Positions 1 to 8,423 of a stretch of DNA of 64,000 bases are shown one piece after another. A model generated the notes under the pieces. That model was not told the DNA's origin and made no database searches. It saw only the letters and a list, made by a program, of their open reading frames with translations. The translations under genes and the position numbers were made by a program. The first letter of the stretch is position 1; each line of letters opens with the position of its first letter. Origin of the DNA: Thermaerobacter marianensis DSM 12885 (lineage in GTDB: Bacteria; Bacillota; Sulfobacillia; Thermaerobacterales; Thermaerobacteraceae); NCBI RefSeq assembly GCF_000184705.1, contig NC_014831.1, positions 806,001 to 870,000 of the forward strand, in the 5' to 3' direction.

Positions 1-305
1 AGGAAACGCGAAAGGGGGTGGAACAGGGTGCCAGCCTGTCGGCCGCCCTCCGGGTGTCCGGGGTCTTCCCGGCCCTGGTGGTCGACTTGGTAGCCATCGG
101 CGAGCGGAGCGGCGCTTTGGACGAGTTGCTGGACCGGGCCGCCGCACTGGTCGAGGAGGAGACCGACAACCGGCTGGCCGCCCTTTCGTCGCTGCTGGAA
201 CCGGTGCTGGTGGTCCTCATGGGGGGCGTGGTGGGGTTCATTGCCCTGTCCGTCTTCCTGCCAATGTTCACCCTTATGTCGAGCGTTACGCAAGTGGGCT
301 GGTAA
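1..305 (+). CDS. pilC: Type IV pilus platform protein PilC/GspF, C-terminal part only
   Basis: The reading frame is already open at base 3, so the gene enters from the left edge and only about 100 C-terminal residues are present. The segment GASLSAAL, then VAIGERSGALDELL, then a long hydrophobic helix (LLEPVLVVLMGGVVGFIALSVF) near the end is the standard end of the second GspF domain. Members sit in the cytoplasmic membrane and form the platform that couples the assembly ATPase to pilin insertion. It stops 177 bases before the first prepilin gene and heads the pilus operon in this window. The assembly ATPase genes expected upstream lie outside the window. Confidence 0.9.
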   Translation, partial: ETRKGVEQGASLSAALRVSGVFPALVVDLVAIGERSGALDELLDRAAALVEEETDNRLAALSSLLEPVLVVLMGGVVGFIALSVFLPMFTLMSSVTQVGW

Positions 306-482
306 AAAGTTTTCGTTATGGGGTCCCACCGCCTTCAGGACGGAAGGAACCCGATTCGTCGCGGCGAATCCCCGTTCCGCACATCGGCCCGTTCTGCCGG
401 GCGGCGGATCCAGTGGGTGCAGATACCCGCCCGTACGGCCGGGGCGACGGGCCCGGGGGAGACCGTTGGGGGAGGGAGGAGC

Positions 483-956
483 ATGAAGGGGATGAGCCGG
501 CCGGGTGCAGGCCGGGATGCCGGTAGCCGGCAGGAGTGCCGGACTGGGCGACAGCGGGGCTTCACGTTGATCGAGCTGGGTGTGGTGTTGGCGGTTCTGG
601 CCATCCTCGTGGCCATAGCGGTGCCCACCTACCTGCGGATGGTCGCGCGAGCCCGGGAAGCCGAGGCTCAACAGGCGTGGAGCATGGTCAAGGCGGAGTT
701 ATGGAGTTACTTCCTACAAAATGGCCAGTTCCCTCAGCCATCCGGGACGTGGCCGAGCGGCATTGACCAGCCCACACCGCCCAACTGGGATTTTACGGCC
801 CGAGGGGGCGGAACGCAGATCACCGTTGTCGCACAGCCTACAACTCAGAACAGGGGTGGCGAGACGCTCTGCTGGACGCTGGATCAGAACGGGCAAGTGT
901 CGACGAATCGCGGTGACGCCTGTAATTCCGCCCAGTCTGGTGGATCTGGTTCATGA
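483..956 (+). CDS. Type IV prepilin (major-pilin-like)
   Basis: A 157-residue prepilin. After a basic leader of about 29 residues comes RGFTLIELGVVLAVLAIL, the prepilin-peptidase site: cleavage after Gly, Phe at +1 and Glu at +5, followed by the hydrophobic assembly helix. The C-terminal half is a soluble domain with two Cys residues (in ETLCWTL and DACNS) that could form the usual D-region disulfide. The ATG at 483 is chosen because it lies just after a GGGAGGAG ribosome site. The frame is open further upstream to 318, but that part is not pilin-like. It is first of four membrane-anchored pilus proteins in a row; as the simplest, it is the best candidate for the major subunit (inference). 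Confidence 0.88.
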   Translation: MKGMSRPGAGRDAGSRQECRTGRQRGFTLIELGVVLAVLAILVAIAVPTYLRMVARAREAEAQQAWSMVKAELWSYFLQNGQFPQPSGTWPSGIDQPTPPNWDFTARGGGTQITVVAQPTTQNRGGETLCWTLDQNGQVSTNRGDACNSAQSGGSGS

Positions 957-1012
957 TTCACCAGCACCCATCGCAGCACGGTGATCGGTAGGGCAGAAAG
1001 GGGGCGGTACCC

Positions 1013-1468
1013 GTGTTTCGTCGATGGCGCGGCTGGCACACGAGTCCGCCCCCCGGATTGCGGGCTTCCCAGCGGGGCATGGCCTTGATCGAGGTCCTGG
1101 TCGCCCTGCTTCTCCTCACGGTTGTCGCCACGGCCTTTTTAGCGGCGATGGCGGGATTTCGCCAGGGATCGGTCCGGTCCGACCTGCTCCAAGGAGCGGT
1201 AACCTGCGCGTCCTACGTGGTGGAGCGGGTACGCGGCGGGCTCACCCCGATTCCAGACCAGCCGGTGGACGGGAATTGTGACGCCGTAGGATGGCCCAAC
1301 CTCAGTTACCGCCTCGTGGCAATGCCGGGCGATGGCGGTGAAGGGGCGGCCACCCCCAACAGCACGTGGCGGGCCATCTCGGTTACCGTTTTCCCGTCGA
1401 GCGAGCACGGCATTGCAAGTGCGGCGATCTACGAACTGACCACCGCGGCCTCCGTCACTCTGCATTAG
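1013..1468 (+). CDS. Type IV prepilin-like minor pilin (PilV/GspI type)
   Basis: A 151-residue protein with a GTG start behind AAAGGGGG. The leader ends in SQRGMALIEVLVALLLLTVV: Gly at -1, Met at +1 and Glu at +5, followed by a hydrophobic helix with the VLVA pattern common in PilV/GspI minor pseudopilins. The mature domain has two Cys residues. It lies between two other prepilin genes, so it is probably a minor pilin that primes or tips the fibre. Assignment to PilV rather than another minor-pilin class rests only on the helix pattern and gene order. Confidence 0.82.
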   Translation: MFRRWRGWHTSPPPGLRASQRGMALIEVLVALLLLTVVATAFLAAMAGFRQGSVRSDLLQGAVTCASYVVERVRGGLTPIPDQPVDGNCDAVGWPNLSYRLVAMPGDGGEGAATPNSTWRAISVTVFPSSEHGIASAAIYELTTAASVTLH

Positions 1469-1548
1469 GTCCGAGCTCCAAGCCGGTCCCGGGGTCTGGA
1501 CCACGGAACCGCCACCAACCGTGGCGTGGGTGGTAGGGGCGATGAGCC

Positions 1549-2163
1549 GTGGGCGAACCGAGACGGCGCCTCGAGCGCGGTTTTCTCATGGTCGAAGTGG
1601 CCATCGCCATCGCCATCGCCGGTGTGATCGCCACCGGTGTCGTCGCCTTGCTCATCTGGGCGGCTACGGTGGAAACCCGTACCAGCGCCGCTACCGATTA
1701 CGCCGTGGCTTCCCATCTGGGAGCGGACACCTTGGCCCGCCTGATACGCCAGGCCGGTGGGGCGGGACAGGCTGCCATTGGCGGAGGCAACGGAAGTTCG
1801 CTGATCCTGTGCGGGGTTCGGGAAACCACCCGCACGTGGCGGGGCCGGGTTCAGGTGGACGGCACCGGGAAACTGGTCGTCGTCCCGCTCACGGCACCGG
1901 TGCCGCCAGATTGCCAGGGATCGGATCTCTCCGGTGCCCGGGTGCTGGTTGCCCAGGTGCGGATTGCCAGCGTGCAATTTCGGTATCACACTGCCCAGGC
2001 AGCGGCCCCTGCGTCCGGATGCAATGGAAACGGCCTGCCGCCGTGCGCCGACGTGGTGGCCATAGAGTTCACCCTGACCCCGGCGCTGCCCACGGGGCCG
2101 CACCAGGGTGTTCTGCGGATCGTGCCGCACCCGGTGTCACGCCTGGTCACGCTCCGCAACTGA
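1549..2163 (+). CDS. Type IV prepilin-like minor pilin (PilW type)
   Basis: A 204-residue protein. A short basic leader precedes ERGFLMVEVAIAIAIAGVIA, a prepilin-peptidase site with Gly at -1, Phe at +1 and Glu at +5. The mature domain is about 190 residues and has three or four Cys residues, typical of PilW/GspJ-like minor pilins, which are larger than the major subunit. GTG at 1549 is the start nearest the leader. The gene lies 80 bases after the previous prepilin and 48 before the PilX-like gene. Secreted and retained at the membrane until assembly. Confidence 0.8.
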   Translation: MGEPRRRLERGFLMVEVAIAIAIAGVIATGVVALLIWAATVETRTSAATDYAVASHLGADTLARLIRQAGGAGQAAIGGGNGSSLILCGVRETTRTWRGRVQVDGTGKLVVVPLTAPVPPDCQGSDLSGARVLVAQVRIASVQFRYHTAQAAAPASGCNGNGLPPCADVVAIEFTLTPALPTGPHQGVLRIVPHPVSRLVTLRN

Positions 2164-2211
2164 CGGCAAGGGCGCAGCGGGCAGCAGTGGCCGTGGAAAG
2201 GGGGAGCGGGG

Positions 2212-3579
2212 GTGGCGAGGTGCAGAAGGCGAGCGGTACGCGGTCAAGAGGGGCAGGCCCTCGTGGTGGCAGCCATCGCGCTGGTCGTCCTGAGCCTGAT
2301 CGCGTCCGTCAACATGGTCCTCTGGGCGAGACAAACCACCTTTGCCACCCAGCGGGCCCACCGCCAGACGGCTCTTTACGCGGCGGAGGCGGGTATTGCC
2401 GAAGGCTTGGATCAGCTGTTGAAGGGTAACCAGGCTTTCTTGTCCGGCCAGCCCGTTACAGGGCAGTTAGGCAGGGGCGCATACCAGGTTACGCTGGCGT
2501 CCCGGGAGACCGACGGGCAGACAACCTACGTGTTGGAGAGCACGGGGTGGTCGCTGGGCCGACCTGGGGAACGCCACACCGTTCGCCTCGCGGTCGGTTC
2601 GGCCTTCTTTCATCCAACGGTTGCCAATCGGGACCTAAAGGTCGACAACTGCTTGGATTTCATCATTACATTCTATTGTGCACCTGTAACGTTTTCCCCC
2701 GAGGCCGTTTATGGAAGATACCTAAACGTCATCCCGCAACAGCAACTGACGGGGGTTCGCCAGGGGGCCGTTCCGTTGCCCCGGCTGTCGTATGCCGCCG
2801 TCGCATCCCGGGTTCCCAATCCAGCGAATCCCATCAAGATGAGCGGTGCAGAGTGCCAAATGTCGGTATCCGGGTGGTACGACATCGGATCCAAACCCAA
2901 ATGCCGGTCCATCCACGTGACCGCTCCGTGGGTAGGGATCACCGGTGACGTCGACGTCAGCACGTTGAACGTCAGTCAGGGATCCGTTCTGGTCGTCGCG
3001 GGAAACGTGAACGTGGACCAGCTTCGGTTCGTCAATGGCGGAAGTGGAACGGGCGACGGCATCGTGGTGGCGGGCAAGGGTATCAAACTGACCAGCGTGG
3101 ACTTGGTCAACTGGAATTCAAACGGTGCCATGGCGCTTTACGCCCTGGACACGAACACGCCCGATTGCGCCCCGGTTCTACCGGGCTGTACCTACGACCA
3201 GCGGAAGCCCGATGCCGCCAACGATCCGTCCAACGACGTGCACATCAGCGAATTCAGCCTGGTCGTGCGCGGGCCGACTTCACGTACAATGTCCGTGTTC
3301 GCGGCGCCGTACCGGGTTCCCCCCCGAGAAAACCCGACGCCGGACATCCGCCTTGCGATCGGTGGGGTGGTAGGGACGGTCGGGGAGACCTCCATTGAGG
3401 GTTCTCTGGTCTCTGCAGGGGACATTGAACTTGAAGGACTCGGGTTGCTCAAGGCGCCATGGGAGATCACGACGGATCCGAGGTCGCTCCGGCCTCTCTT
3501 TCATCTGGGTGCCAACGTTCCCGGGTCCGGAGTGCTGGTGCTACTGGGCTGGACGGAGGAGGCGGGCGGAGGATCGTGA
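2212..3579 (+). CDS. PilX-like pilus assembly protein with large C-terminal domain
   Basis: A 455-residue protein with a GTG start. A basic N-terminus and GQEGQALVVAAIALVVLSLI form a pilin-like membrane helix, followed by TALYAAEAGIAEGL, the AAEAG motif shared by PilX-type proteins of Gram-positive and deinococcal pilus operons. The remaining 380 or so residues look beta-rich (repeated GDVDVSTLNV, GNVNVDQLRF, GEVxxEGSLVSAGDIELEG patterns), suggesting a beta-solenoid. There is no clear prepilin cleavage motif. The stop codon overlaps the pilM start (GTGA), indicating translational coupling. The exact role is unknown; a minor or tip component is the likeliest. Confidence 0.75.
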   Translation: MARCRRRAVRGQEGQALVVAAIALVVLSLIASVNMVLWARQTTFATQRAHRQTALYAAEAGIAEGLDQLLKGNQAFLSGQPVTGQLGRGAYQVTLASRETDGQTTYVLESTGWSLGRPGERHTVRLAVGSAFFHPTVANRDLKVDNCLDFIITFYCAPVTFSPEAVYGRYLNVIPQQQLTGVRQGAVPLPRLSYAAVASRVPNPANPIKMSGAECQMSVSGWYDIGSKPKCRSIHVTAPWVGITGDVDVSTLNVSQGSVLVVAGNVNVDQLRFVNGGSGTGDGIVVAGKGIKLTSVDLVNWNSNGAMALYALDTNTPDCAPVLPGCTYDQRKPDAANDPSNDVHISEFSLVVRGPTSRTMSVFAAPYRVPPRENPTPDIRLAIGGVVGTVGETSIEGSLVSAGDIELEGLGLLKAPWEITTDPRSLRPLFHLGANVPGSGVLVLLGWTEEAGGGS

Positions 3580-4730
3580 CCCGGCTCGGCGCAGGACGAT
3601 CTGTGGGGATCGGCGTGGATCTCGGGAGCACCGGAGTCCGCTGGGCGCGGTGGTCGCCTGAAGACGGAGTCCAGGGGGTGTCTTCCGGGAGCAAGGGACG
3701 AGTGACAGCAAACCTTCCCGTGGACGAGGCGATCCTTCGCATCATGCCGGTGCCTCCCGTTCCGCGCCGGGAACTCCCGTTGGCCCTGAAGTGGGAACTT
3801 CAGCGGATCCTTCCCTTCCCCGTGGAAGACGCCGTGTTTGACTACGTGATCTTACCGGGTAGAGGCGGAGGAACCGGTGCCGTTGATGGGTCTAGGGGCC
3901 CCTTGGATCGAGCGGGCCGGCTCGATGTTGCGGAGGGGCGGGGAGATCAGGTCGTCGTCGCCGGCGCCCCGGTCGCCGTCGTCGACGCCCGCTACCGCCA
4001 GCTGGCGCGACGGGGCATCCGGCCTATGGTTCTCGAGCCCGAATGGGTCACGTTGTGGCGTATCACCCGTTTCCTCCAGCTCCTTGCCGATCCTGGGCGT
4101 TCGTGTGCCGTCATCGACCTTGGCCACACGTCGACCCGGTTGCTAGTTACCGGGCCGGATGGGGTCCCGGTGGCCTTTCACCGCTCCGCCGCGGGCGGCG
4201 GAGATCTGGAAACGGAACTCGCCGGCCAACTGGGAGTTTCCGTCACTCAGCTGCGCCAGCTCCGTGCCACCGAACTTCGCCACGACGTCGCCGCCCTGGT
4301 CAGGACGGCGGCCGCGACGGAGCTCATCGGTGACGTGACCCGACTCTTCCGCCGGGCGCGGCAGGAAACGGGGAGCACGCCTGCCGACGTATGGGCGATC
4401 GGCGGCGGTGCAGCGTGGCCGGCCCTGGTCGCGGCGTTATCCGATACCGCCGGGACCGTGGTGATGGTGCCCGGTACGGAAGGTGTGGAACGACTCGTAT
4501 CAAGGTTCAACGTCGATCCCCGCAGCGATGCCCGGTGGGCCAGCCAGACGGCGGTGACGCTGGCTCGATGTGATGCGCGGTCGGTTCTCGCTGCGGGCCT
4601 GGCTCTTTGGCACGCCGTACGGTGGGCGGCGTCGCGGGGGCAGGCCTGGCCTGCATCGATTGGAGCAGCATCGGACGACTTCGCCGATCCCGACGTGGTG
4701 ACGGTGGGTATGCAGGAGGTGAGGCCGTGA
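3576..4730 (+). CDS. pilM: Type IV pilus assembly ATPase-fold protein PilM
   Basis: A 384-residue cytoplasmic protein of the actin/FtsA fold. The N-terminal SVGIGVDLGSTGVRWARW is the first phosphate-binding loop. LPLALKWELQRILPFPVEDAVFDY is the family's conserved PilM segment, CAVIDLGHTSTRLLV the second phosphate loop, and WAIGGGAAWPAL the adenosine loop. PilM binds the cytoplasmic N-terminus of PilN and bridges to the assembly machinery. The GTG at 3576 overlaps the upstream stop by four bases, and the end overlaps the pilN start the same way, so pilX-like, pilM and pilN are translationally coupled. Confidence 0.88.
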   Translation: MTRLGAGRSVGIGVDLGSTGVRWARWSPEDGVQGVSSGSKGRVTANLPVDEAILRIMPVPPVPRRELPLALKWELQRILPFPVEDAVFDYVILPGRGGGTGAVDGSRGPLDRAGRLDVAEGRGDQVVVAGAPVAVVDARYRQLARRGIRPMVLEPEWVTLWRITRFLQLLADPGRSCAVIDLGHTSTRLLVTGPDGVPVAFHRSAAGGGDLETELAGQLGVSVTQLRQLRATELRHDVAALVRTAAATELIGDVTRLFRRARQETGSTPADVWAIGGGAAWPALVAALSDTAGTVVMVPGTEGVERLVSRFNVDPRSDARWASQTAVTLARCDARSVLAAGLALWHAVRWAASRGQAWPASIGAASDDFADPDVVTVGMQEVRP

Positions 4731-5395
4731 AGAACGCCGCCCTTGAATCCCGGGCCACCGGGCTCCGGTCGTACCGGGCGGTACGCCGGGGTCTACCCAC
4801 CGTTCCGGCCATGAACCTCCTTCGCCCCGCTTTGCCGGCACGCCGGGCACGGGTCGCAGCGTTCCTGGTGGTCATCCTTGTCTTGGTGGCTCTGATCGAC
4901 GTTGGTTTGGTGCTGGGATGGCTGGGGATTTCCCTTCAGAATAGCCGGATTCAGGGCCAAATCGACGGCTTGCGGTCGGATGAGGCACGCTGGCAGGCCG
5001 AAGCCGCACGGTACGCAGGGATCACGCAGGACCGGGCTCGCCTGCTTCGGCAGCTCGAAGTCCTCAACGCGCTACCCACGGGATATTCGAACGTCCGAGC
5101 GCTGGCCGAGCACCTGGCGGCAGCACTTCCCGACGGGGCGGTGGTGCAGACTGCCAACCTCGGGGAAGACGGGTTCGTCTTGATCACGGGAACGGCCCAG
5201 ACGTTTGACGGGGTGGAGCGTTACGTTCGAGCCCTTGAGGCCGGGGGAATGTTCCGTTATGTCCGTGTGGCGACGGCAGGGCGGCCCGAGGCCTTGGCGG
5301 GCAATTCCCCCGATGCGGCCGGGGGTGGAGGCCTTGTAACCTTCCAGGTTGAAGGGTGGCTCGAGGAGGCGGCCGGCGATGACGGTGGGGTTTGA
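4727..5395 (+). CDS. pilN: Type IV pilus assembly protein PilN
   Basis: A 222-residue bitopic membrane protein. An N-terminal cytoplasmic segment contains MNLLRP, like the INLLP motif PilN uses to bind PilM. One transmembrane helix follows (about residues 45-70), then a coiled coil and a small alpha/beta domain with LPDGAVVQTANL. The GTG at 4727 overlaps the pilM stop and has a perfect AGGAGGTGAG upstream, so it is chosen over the ATG at 4811, which sits exactly at MNLLRP but lacks a ribosome site. If 4727 is right, the PilM-binding motif has a 28-residue extension. It pairs with PilO. Confidence 0.85.
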   Translation: MKNAALESRATGLRSYRAVRRGLPTVPAMNLLRPALPARRARVAAFLVVILVLVALIDVGLVLGWLGISLQNSRIQGQIDGLRSDEARWQAEAARYAGITQDRARLLRQLEVLNALPTGYSNVRALAEHLAAALPDGAVVQTANLGEDGFVLITGTAQTFDGVERYVRALEAGGMFRYVRVATAGRPEALAGNSPDAAGGGGLVTFQVEGWLEEAAGDDGGV

Positions 5396-6224
5396 AGAGC
5401 CGGCGCGTCCGCAGGGTTCGTCTTCGGCGCCCCTGTCCGTGGGTTTGCGATCCGGCGTCCTGAATCATCGTTCGCCGCTGGTGCGGATGGCTCCATGGCT
5501 CCTGCTCGTCGCGGTAGTCTTTGCCTTGACCTTCTTACCCCTCATGGTGATTCCGGAGTTTCAGCGGTGGACTGTGCTGCGAGAGGAGCGCGCCACAGCC
5601 CTGCAGGCGGCTCGCGACGCCCAGTCCGTTGCAAAGTCCCTCGCACAACTCGCAGGGGAAGTTCCGCAATTGCAGACCCAGGTACAGGAAAAAGAGCGCG
5701 GCCTGATCACCGTCGAGGAACTCCCAAGCGTTGTGACATGCCTCGCACAGCAGGCAGAGGCCACGGGTGCTTCCCTGACCTCCATGGTGTTTGGGCCGTA
5801 CCAGCCGGTTGAGGCCGCGGCAGCAAGTGGCGGGACTGGGAACGCGTCGGCGTCGGGGGAAGATCCAGCGGTAGGGCGAGGGACTGGCGGTGATTCAGGT
5901 CAGGCAACGCAAAACCCGGGACCTTCAACCGACACGCGGTACGGCCGAGTGACGGTCGAAGTCACCGCCACCGGCACGTGGAGCCAGCTGGCCCAATTCG
6001 CTGGTGCGGTCGTGCGTGACTCTGGCCTGCGGGTTCACGCCTGGTCGATCAGCGCCAAAACCCAGGGCGGGCCCTACCAGATGAGCCTTCGGGCTGACCT
6101 CTTCTTGAAGGGGCAGCCGCCTGTGTCCCAGGGCGCGCCCGTGACGGTCGAGGAGCTGGGGCAGGCCAGCAGCTTGTCGTCCCGTGGGAACGCGGGCAAC
6201 GCGGAGGGCGGGGCGAGCCGGTGA
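5379..6224 (+). CDS. pilO: Type IV pilus assembly protein PilO
   Basis: A 281-residue bitopic membrane protein: an N-terminal cytoplasmic tail, one transmembrane helix (WLLLVAVVFALTFLPLMVI), a coiled coil of about 60 residues, and a C-terminal alpha/beta domain with the PilO-like FAGAVVRDSGLRVHAWSI. A Gly/Ser-rich linker of about 35 residues interrupts the C-terminal domain. The start at 5379 lies inside the end of pilN, in another frame, with GAGGAGG upstream. PilO pairs with PilN in the membrane ring. This is the last pilus gene here. No pilQ or pilP follows, as expected for a cell without an outer membrane. Confidence 0.82.
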   Translation: MTVGFEEPARPQGSSSAPLSVGLRSGVLNHRSPLVRMAPWLLLVAVVFALTFLPLMVIPEFQRWTVLREERATALQAARDAQSVAKSLAQLAGEVPQLQTQVQEKERGLITVEELPSVVTCLAQQAEATGASLTSMVFGPYQPVEAAAASGGTGNASASGEDPAVGRGTGGDSGQATQNPGPSTDTRYGRVTVEVTATGTWSQLAQFAGAVVRDSGLRVHAWSISAKTQGGPYQMSLRADLFLKGQPPVSQGAPVTVEELGQASSLSSRGNAGNAEGGASR

Positions 6225-6386
6225 GTGACCGCCCTGTCGGGCCCGTCTCTTCCAGTTGACCGGGGCCACACCCTGTGTACTACCCGTGCGCGATGCCTCC
6301 TGACGCACCAGGTCCGCATGTAGGGCAGGGGGACCGTCTTACGACTTCCCGATGGTGCCCCGAGGGAGGATCGTGGAACGAAGCCC

Positions 6387-6761
6387 TCATCCGCTGATTA
6401 ACGCTTTCCATGCCCCGTCGCGTTCGGCGAGAACCAAACCATCGCGGGCCGCCGGTACCGCCATGCCCCAGCCCTCCCGCAGCATCGTTTCGACTTCAGC
6501 GACCGTGTAAGGGAAGAGTTCCACGGGTACGGGTACGGGCGGGTGCGGGATGGACCGACCGCGCTCGTGAAAGGGCAAGTCCGATTGCCTCAACACGATG
6601 AGCAAGTCGACGTCGCTATGGGCCGTTGCATCGCCCCGCGCCATGGAGCCGAAGAGCACGACGGCCTCCACCTCCGCCACGCGCCGGAGCAGGTCGTCCG
6701 CCCACCGCTTGACCTGTTCCAGGACGGCACCACGGTCAATCTTCCAGACCCTGACCTGCAC
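6387..6761 (-). CDS. MNT-type nucleotidyltransferase (MntA-like antitoxin family)
   Basis: A 124-residue protein with the minimal nucleotidyltransferase signature: VVLFGSMARGDATAHSDVDLLIV, i.e. the G-S loop and the catalytic D-x-D pair, with a probable third acidic residue in VELFPYT. Such proteins pair with HEPN partners; in MntA/HepT systems the transferase AMPylates the toxin. Start GTG at 6761 is preferred; an in-frame ATG at 6806 exists. It overlaps by 26 bases a short upstream frame (6736-6849) that resembles only the last helix of a HEPN protein, so the module may have lost its toxin. Confidence 0.82.
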   Translation of the reverse strand: MQVRVWKIDRGAVLEQVKRWADDLLRRVAEVEAVVLFGSMARGDATAHSDVDLLIVLRQSDLPFHERGRSIPHPPVPVPVELFPYTVAEVETMLREGWGMAVPAARDGLVLAERDGAWKALISG

Positions 6762-6849
6762 AGTAATCCACCACCTCGCCGGCGAGTTGGATCGCTTCCT
6801 CGGCATCCTTTATGGAATGAAAGACGTGCCACAACCTATGGCCGGCCAT
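6736..6849 (-). pseudogene. HEPN-protein remnant (last helix only)
   Basis: A 37-codon frame beginning at an ATG and ending inside the nucleotidyltransferase gene. Its sequence, SIKDAEEAIQLAGEVVDYC, matches the closing helix of MNT-associated HEPN proteins (the 'DAEEAlelAeeVvdf' pattern). About 90 upstream residues of a normal HEPN domain, including the RNase motif, are absent: the DNA upstream on this strand runs into the manC promoter region and shows no HEPN-like frame. It may be a 5'-truncated toxin gene or a small leader frame that couples translation to the transferase. Confidence 0.45.
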
Positions 6850-7079
6850 GCTAACATTGTAACCCGGTTCCCGCGGGGATCGTCGGCGACGGGATCGGTT
6901 CTCGGCCACCACCATGACGTTGCCTGTCATTCCAGGCGACGGTAAACTGGACCAGGAACGTTTCCAACGGAGCATCCCTCCAGCCGTACCTCCCGATGCG
7001 GGCCGGTCAAACCGGCGGGATCGACGCGTCGCACGACCGCCAGGTGGCGGGATGGCGTGAACCGGAAGGGAGAGGCACG

Positions 7080-8246
7080 ATGCCCGCTTTGCCACGCATC
7101 GCCGTCATCCTCGCGGGCGGTGAAGGGCGCCGGCTGTGGCCGGCCAGCACGCCCCAGCGGCCCAAGCAGTTCCTGCGGCTCTTCGGCGGGCGAACGCTGC
7201 TCGAAGCCACCTGGGAGCGGGCCCGGGCGGTGCCCGGGATCCGGGACGTGTGGGTGGTCACCGGGGCGCCCTACGCCGGCCTGACCCGTCAGGTCCTGCC
7301 GGGGCTCGCCGCCGAGCACCTGGTGATCGAGCCGTCGGGGAAGAACACGGCGCCCGCGCTCGCCCTGGTGGCGGGGCATGTCGCGCGCCGGTACGGCGAC
7401 GCCGCGGTGCTGGTTCTTCCCGCGGACCATTACGTTCCCGACGTCCGTGCCTTCGCCGAGGCGGCCGACCGCGCCCTGGACGCCGCGGCGACGACGGAGG
7501 GGCTCGTCACCTTCGGCATCGAGCCCACCCGGCCCGAAACCCAGTACGGCTACATTGAACTCGACCAACGGGCGGCGCCACCCGGCGTTCCCATCGCCAC
7601 CAGGGCCGCGGGAGTCGCCGGACCGGCTGCCGTGCCCGTTCGCCGGTTCGTCGAGAAACCGGGACCGGAACAGGCGGCGGCCTTCCTGGCCTCGGGCCGC
7701 TACCTCTGGAACAGCGGGATGTTCGCGTGGCGCAACACGGTCTTCTGCGCCGAACTGGAGCGGGTGGCGCCGGATCTCGGGCGCCTGGCGGCGAGGGTGG
7801 CCGCCGGCGAGCCGCGGCCGGCGTGGGAGGCCGACTGGCAGGCGCTCCCGTCCATCTCCGTCGACTACGCCGTCCTGGAGCGGGCGCGCCGCATCCTCTG
7901 CATCCGCGCGGGCTTCGCCTGGGACGACCTGGGCTCCTGGCTGGCCGTCGACCGCCACGGCATGCGGGACGAACACGGCAACGTGGTGCTGGGCACGGCG
8001 CCCGCGGTGGTGCAAGGTTCCTCCGGGGTCACGGTCCTGACCGAGGAACTGCCCGCGGTGGTGATGGGGGTTCGGGATCTGGTCCTGGCGGCCACCCGCG
8101 ACGGGGTCCTGGTGGCGGGGAAGGACAGCATCGAGGGGCTCCGCCAGGCCCTGGGCATCCTGGAACGGAAGCTGCAGGAGCTGGCCCGGGGTGGTGCGGG
8201 GATGCAGGCGCCGGCAGCGGCGGCCGCCGGCCGGGAGCCGCGGTAG
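7080..8246 (+). CDS. manC: Mannose-1-phosphate guanylyltransferase
   Basis: A 388-residue cytoplasmic enzyme making GDP-mannose from mannose-1-phosphate and GTP. It has the nucleotidyltransferase loop ILAGGEGRRLWPAS with PKQFL, IEPSGKNTAPA, LPADHYV, ETQYGYIE, the VRRFVEKP sugar-binding motif, YLWNSGMFAW and FAWDDLGSW. All are diagnostic of the short ManC form, without the isomerase domain found in the longer fused enzymes. The start ATG follows GGGAGAGG. Its product would feed the polysaccharide glycosyltransferases further along the window. galU lies 177 bases downstream on the same strand. Confidence 0.92.
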   Translation: MPALPRIAVILAGGEGRRLWPASTPQRPKQFLRLFGGRTLLEATWERARAVPGIRDVWVVTGAPYAGLTRQVLPGLAAEHLVIEPSGKNTAPALALVAGHVARRYGDAAVLVLPADHYVPDVRAFAEAADRALDAAATTEGLVTFGIEPTRPETQYGYIELDQRAAPPGVPIATRAAGVAGPAAVPVRRFVEKPGPEQAAAFLASGRYLWNSGMFAWRNTVFCAELERVAPDLGRLAARVAAGEPRPAWEADWQALPSISVDYAVLERARRILCIRAGFAWDDLGSWLAVDRHGMRDEHGNVVLGTAPAVVQGSSGVTVLTEELPAVVMGVRDLVLAATRDGVLVAGKDSIEGLRQALGILERKLQELARGGAGMQAPAAAAAGREPR

Positions 8247-8423
8247 CGCGGTCTACAAGATGTCACCGATGGATGAGGAAGCTTCGACTGGAAGACGCAA
8301 CATGGGCGAGAGGAACCGCTGCTTGACGCCCCGAATTGCAAGCATGTGGGATAGGAAACCAGCGGATACGCCGGCCTCGTGGGCCGGCGACACCGTCGCC
8401 GGAAGCGGGGGAGGGTTCGTCCC

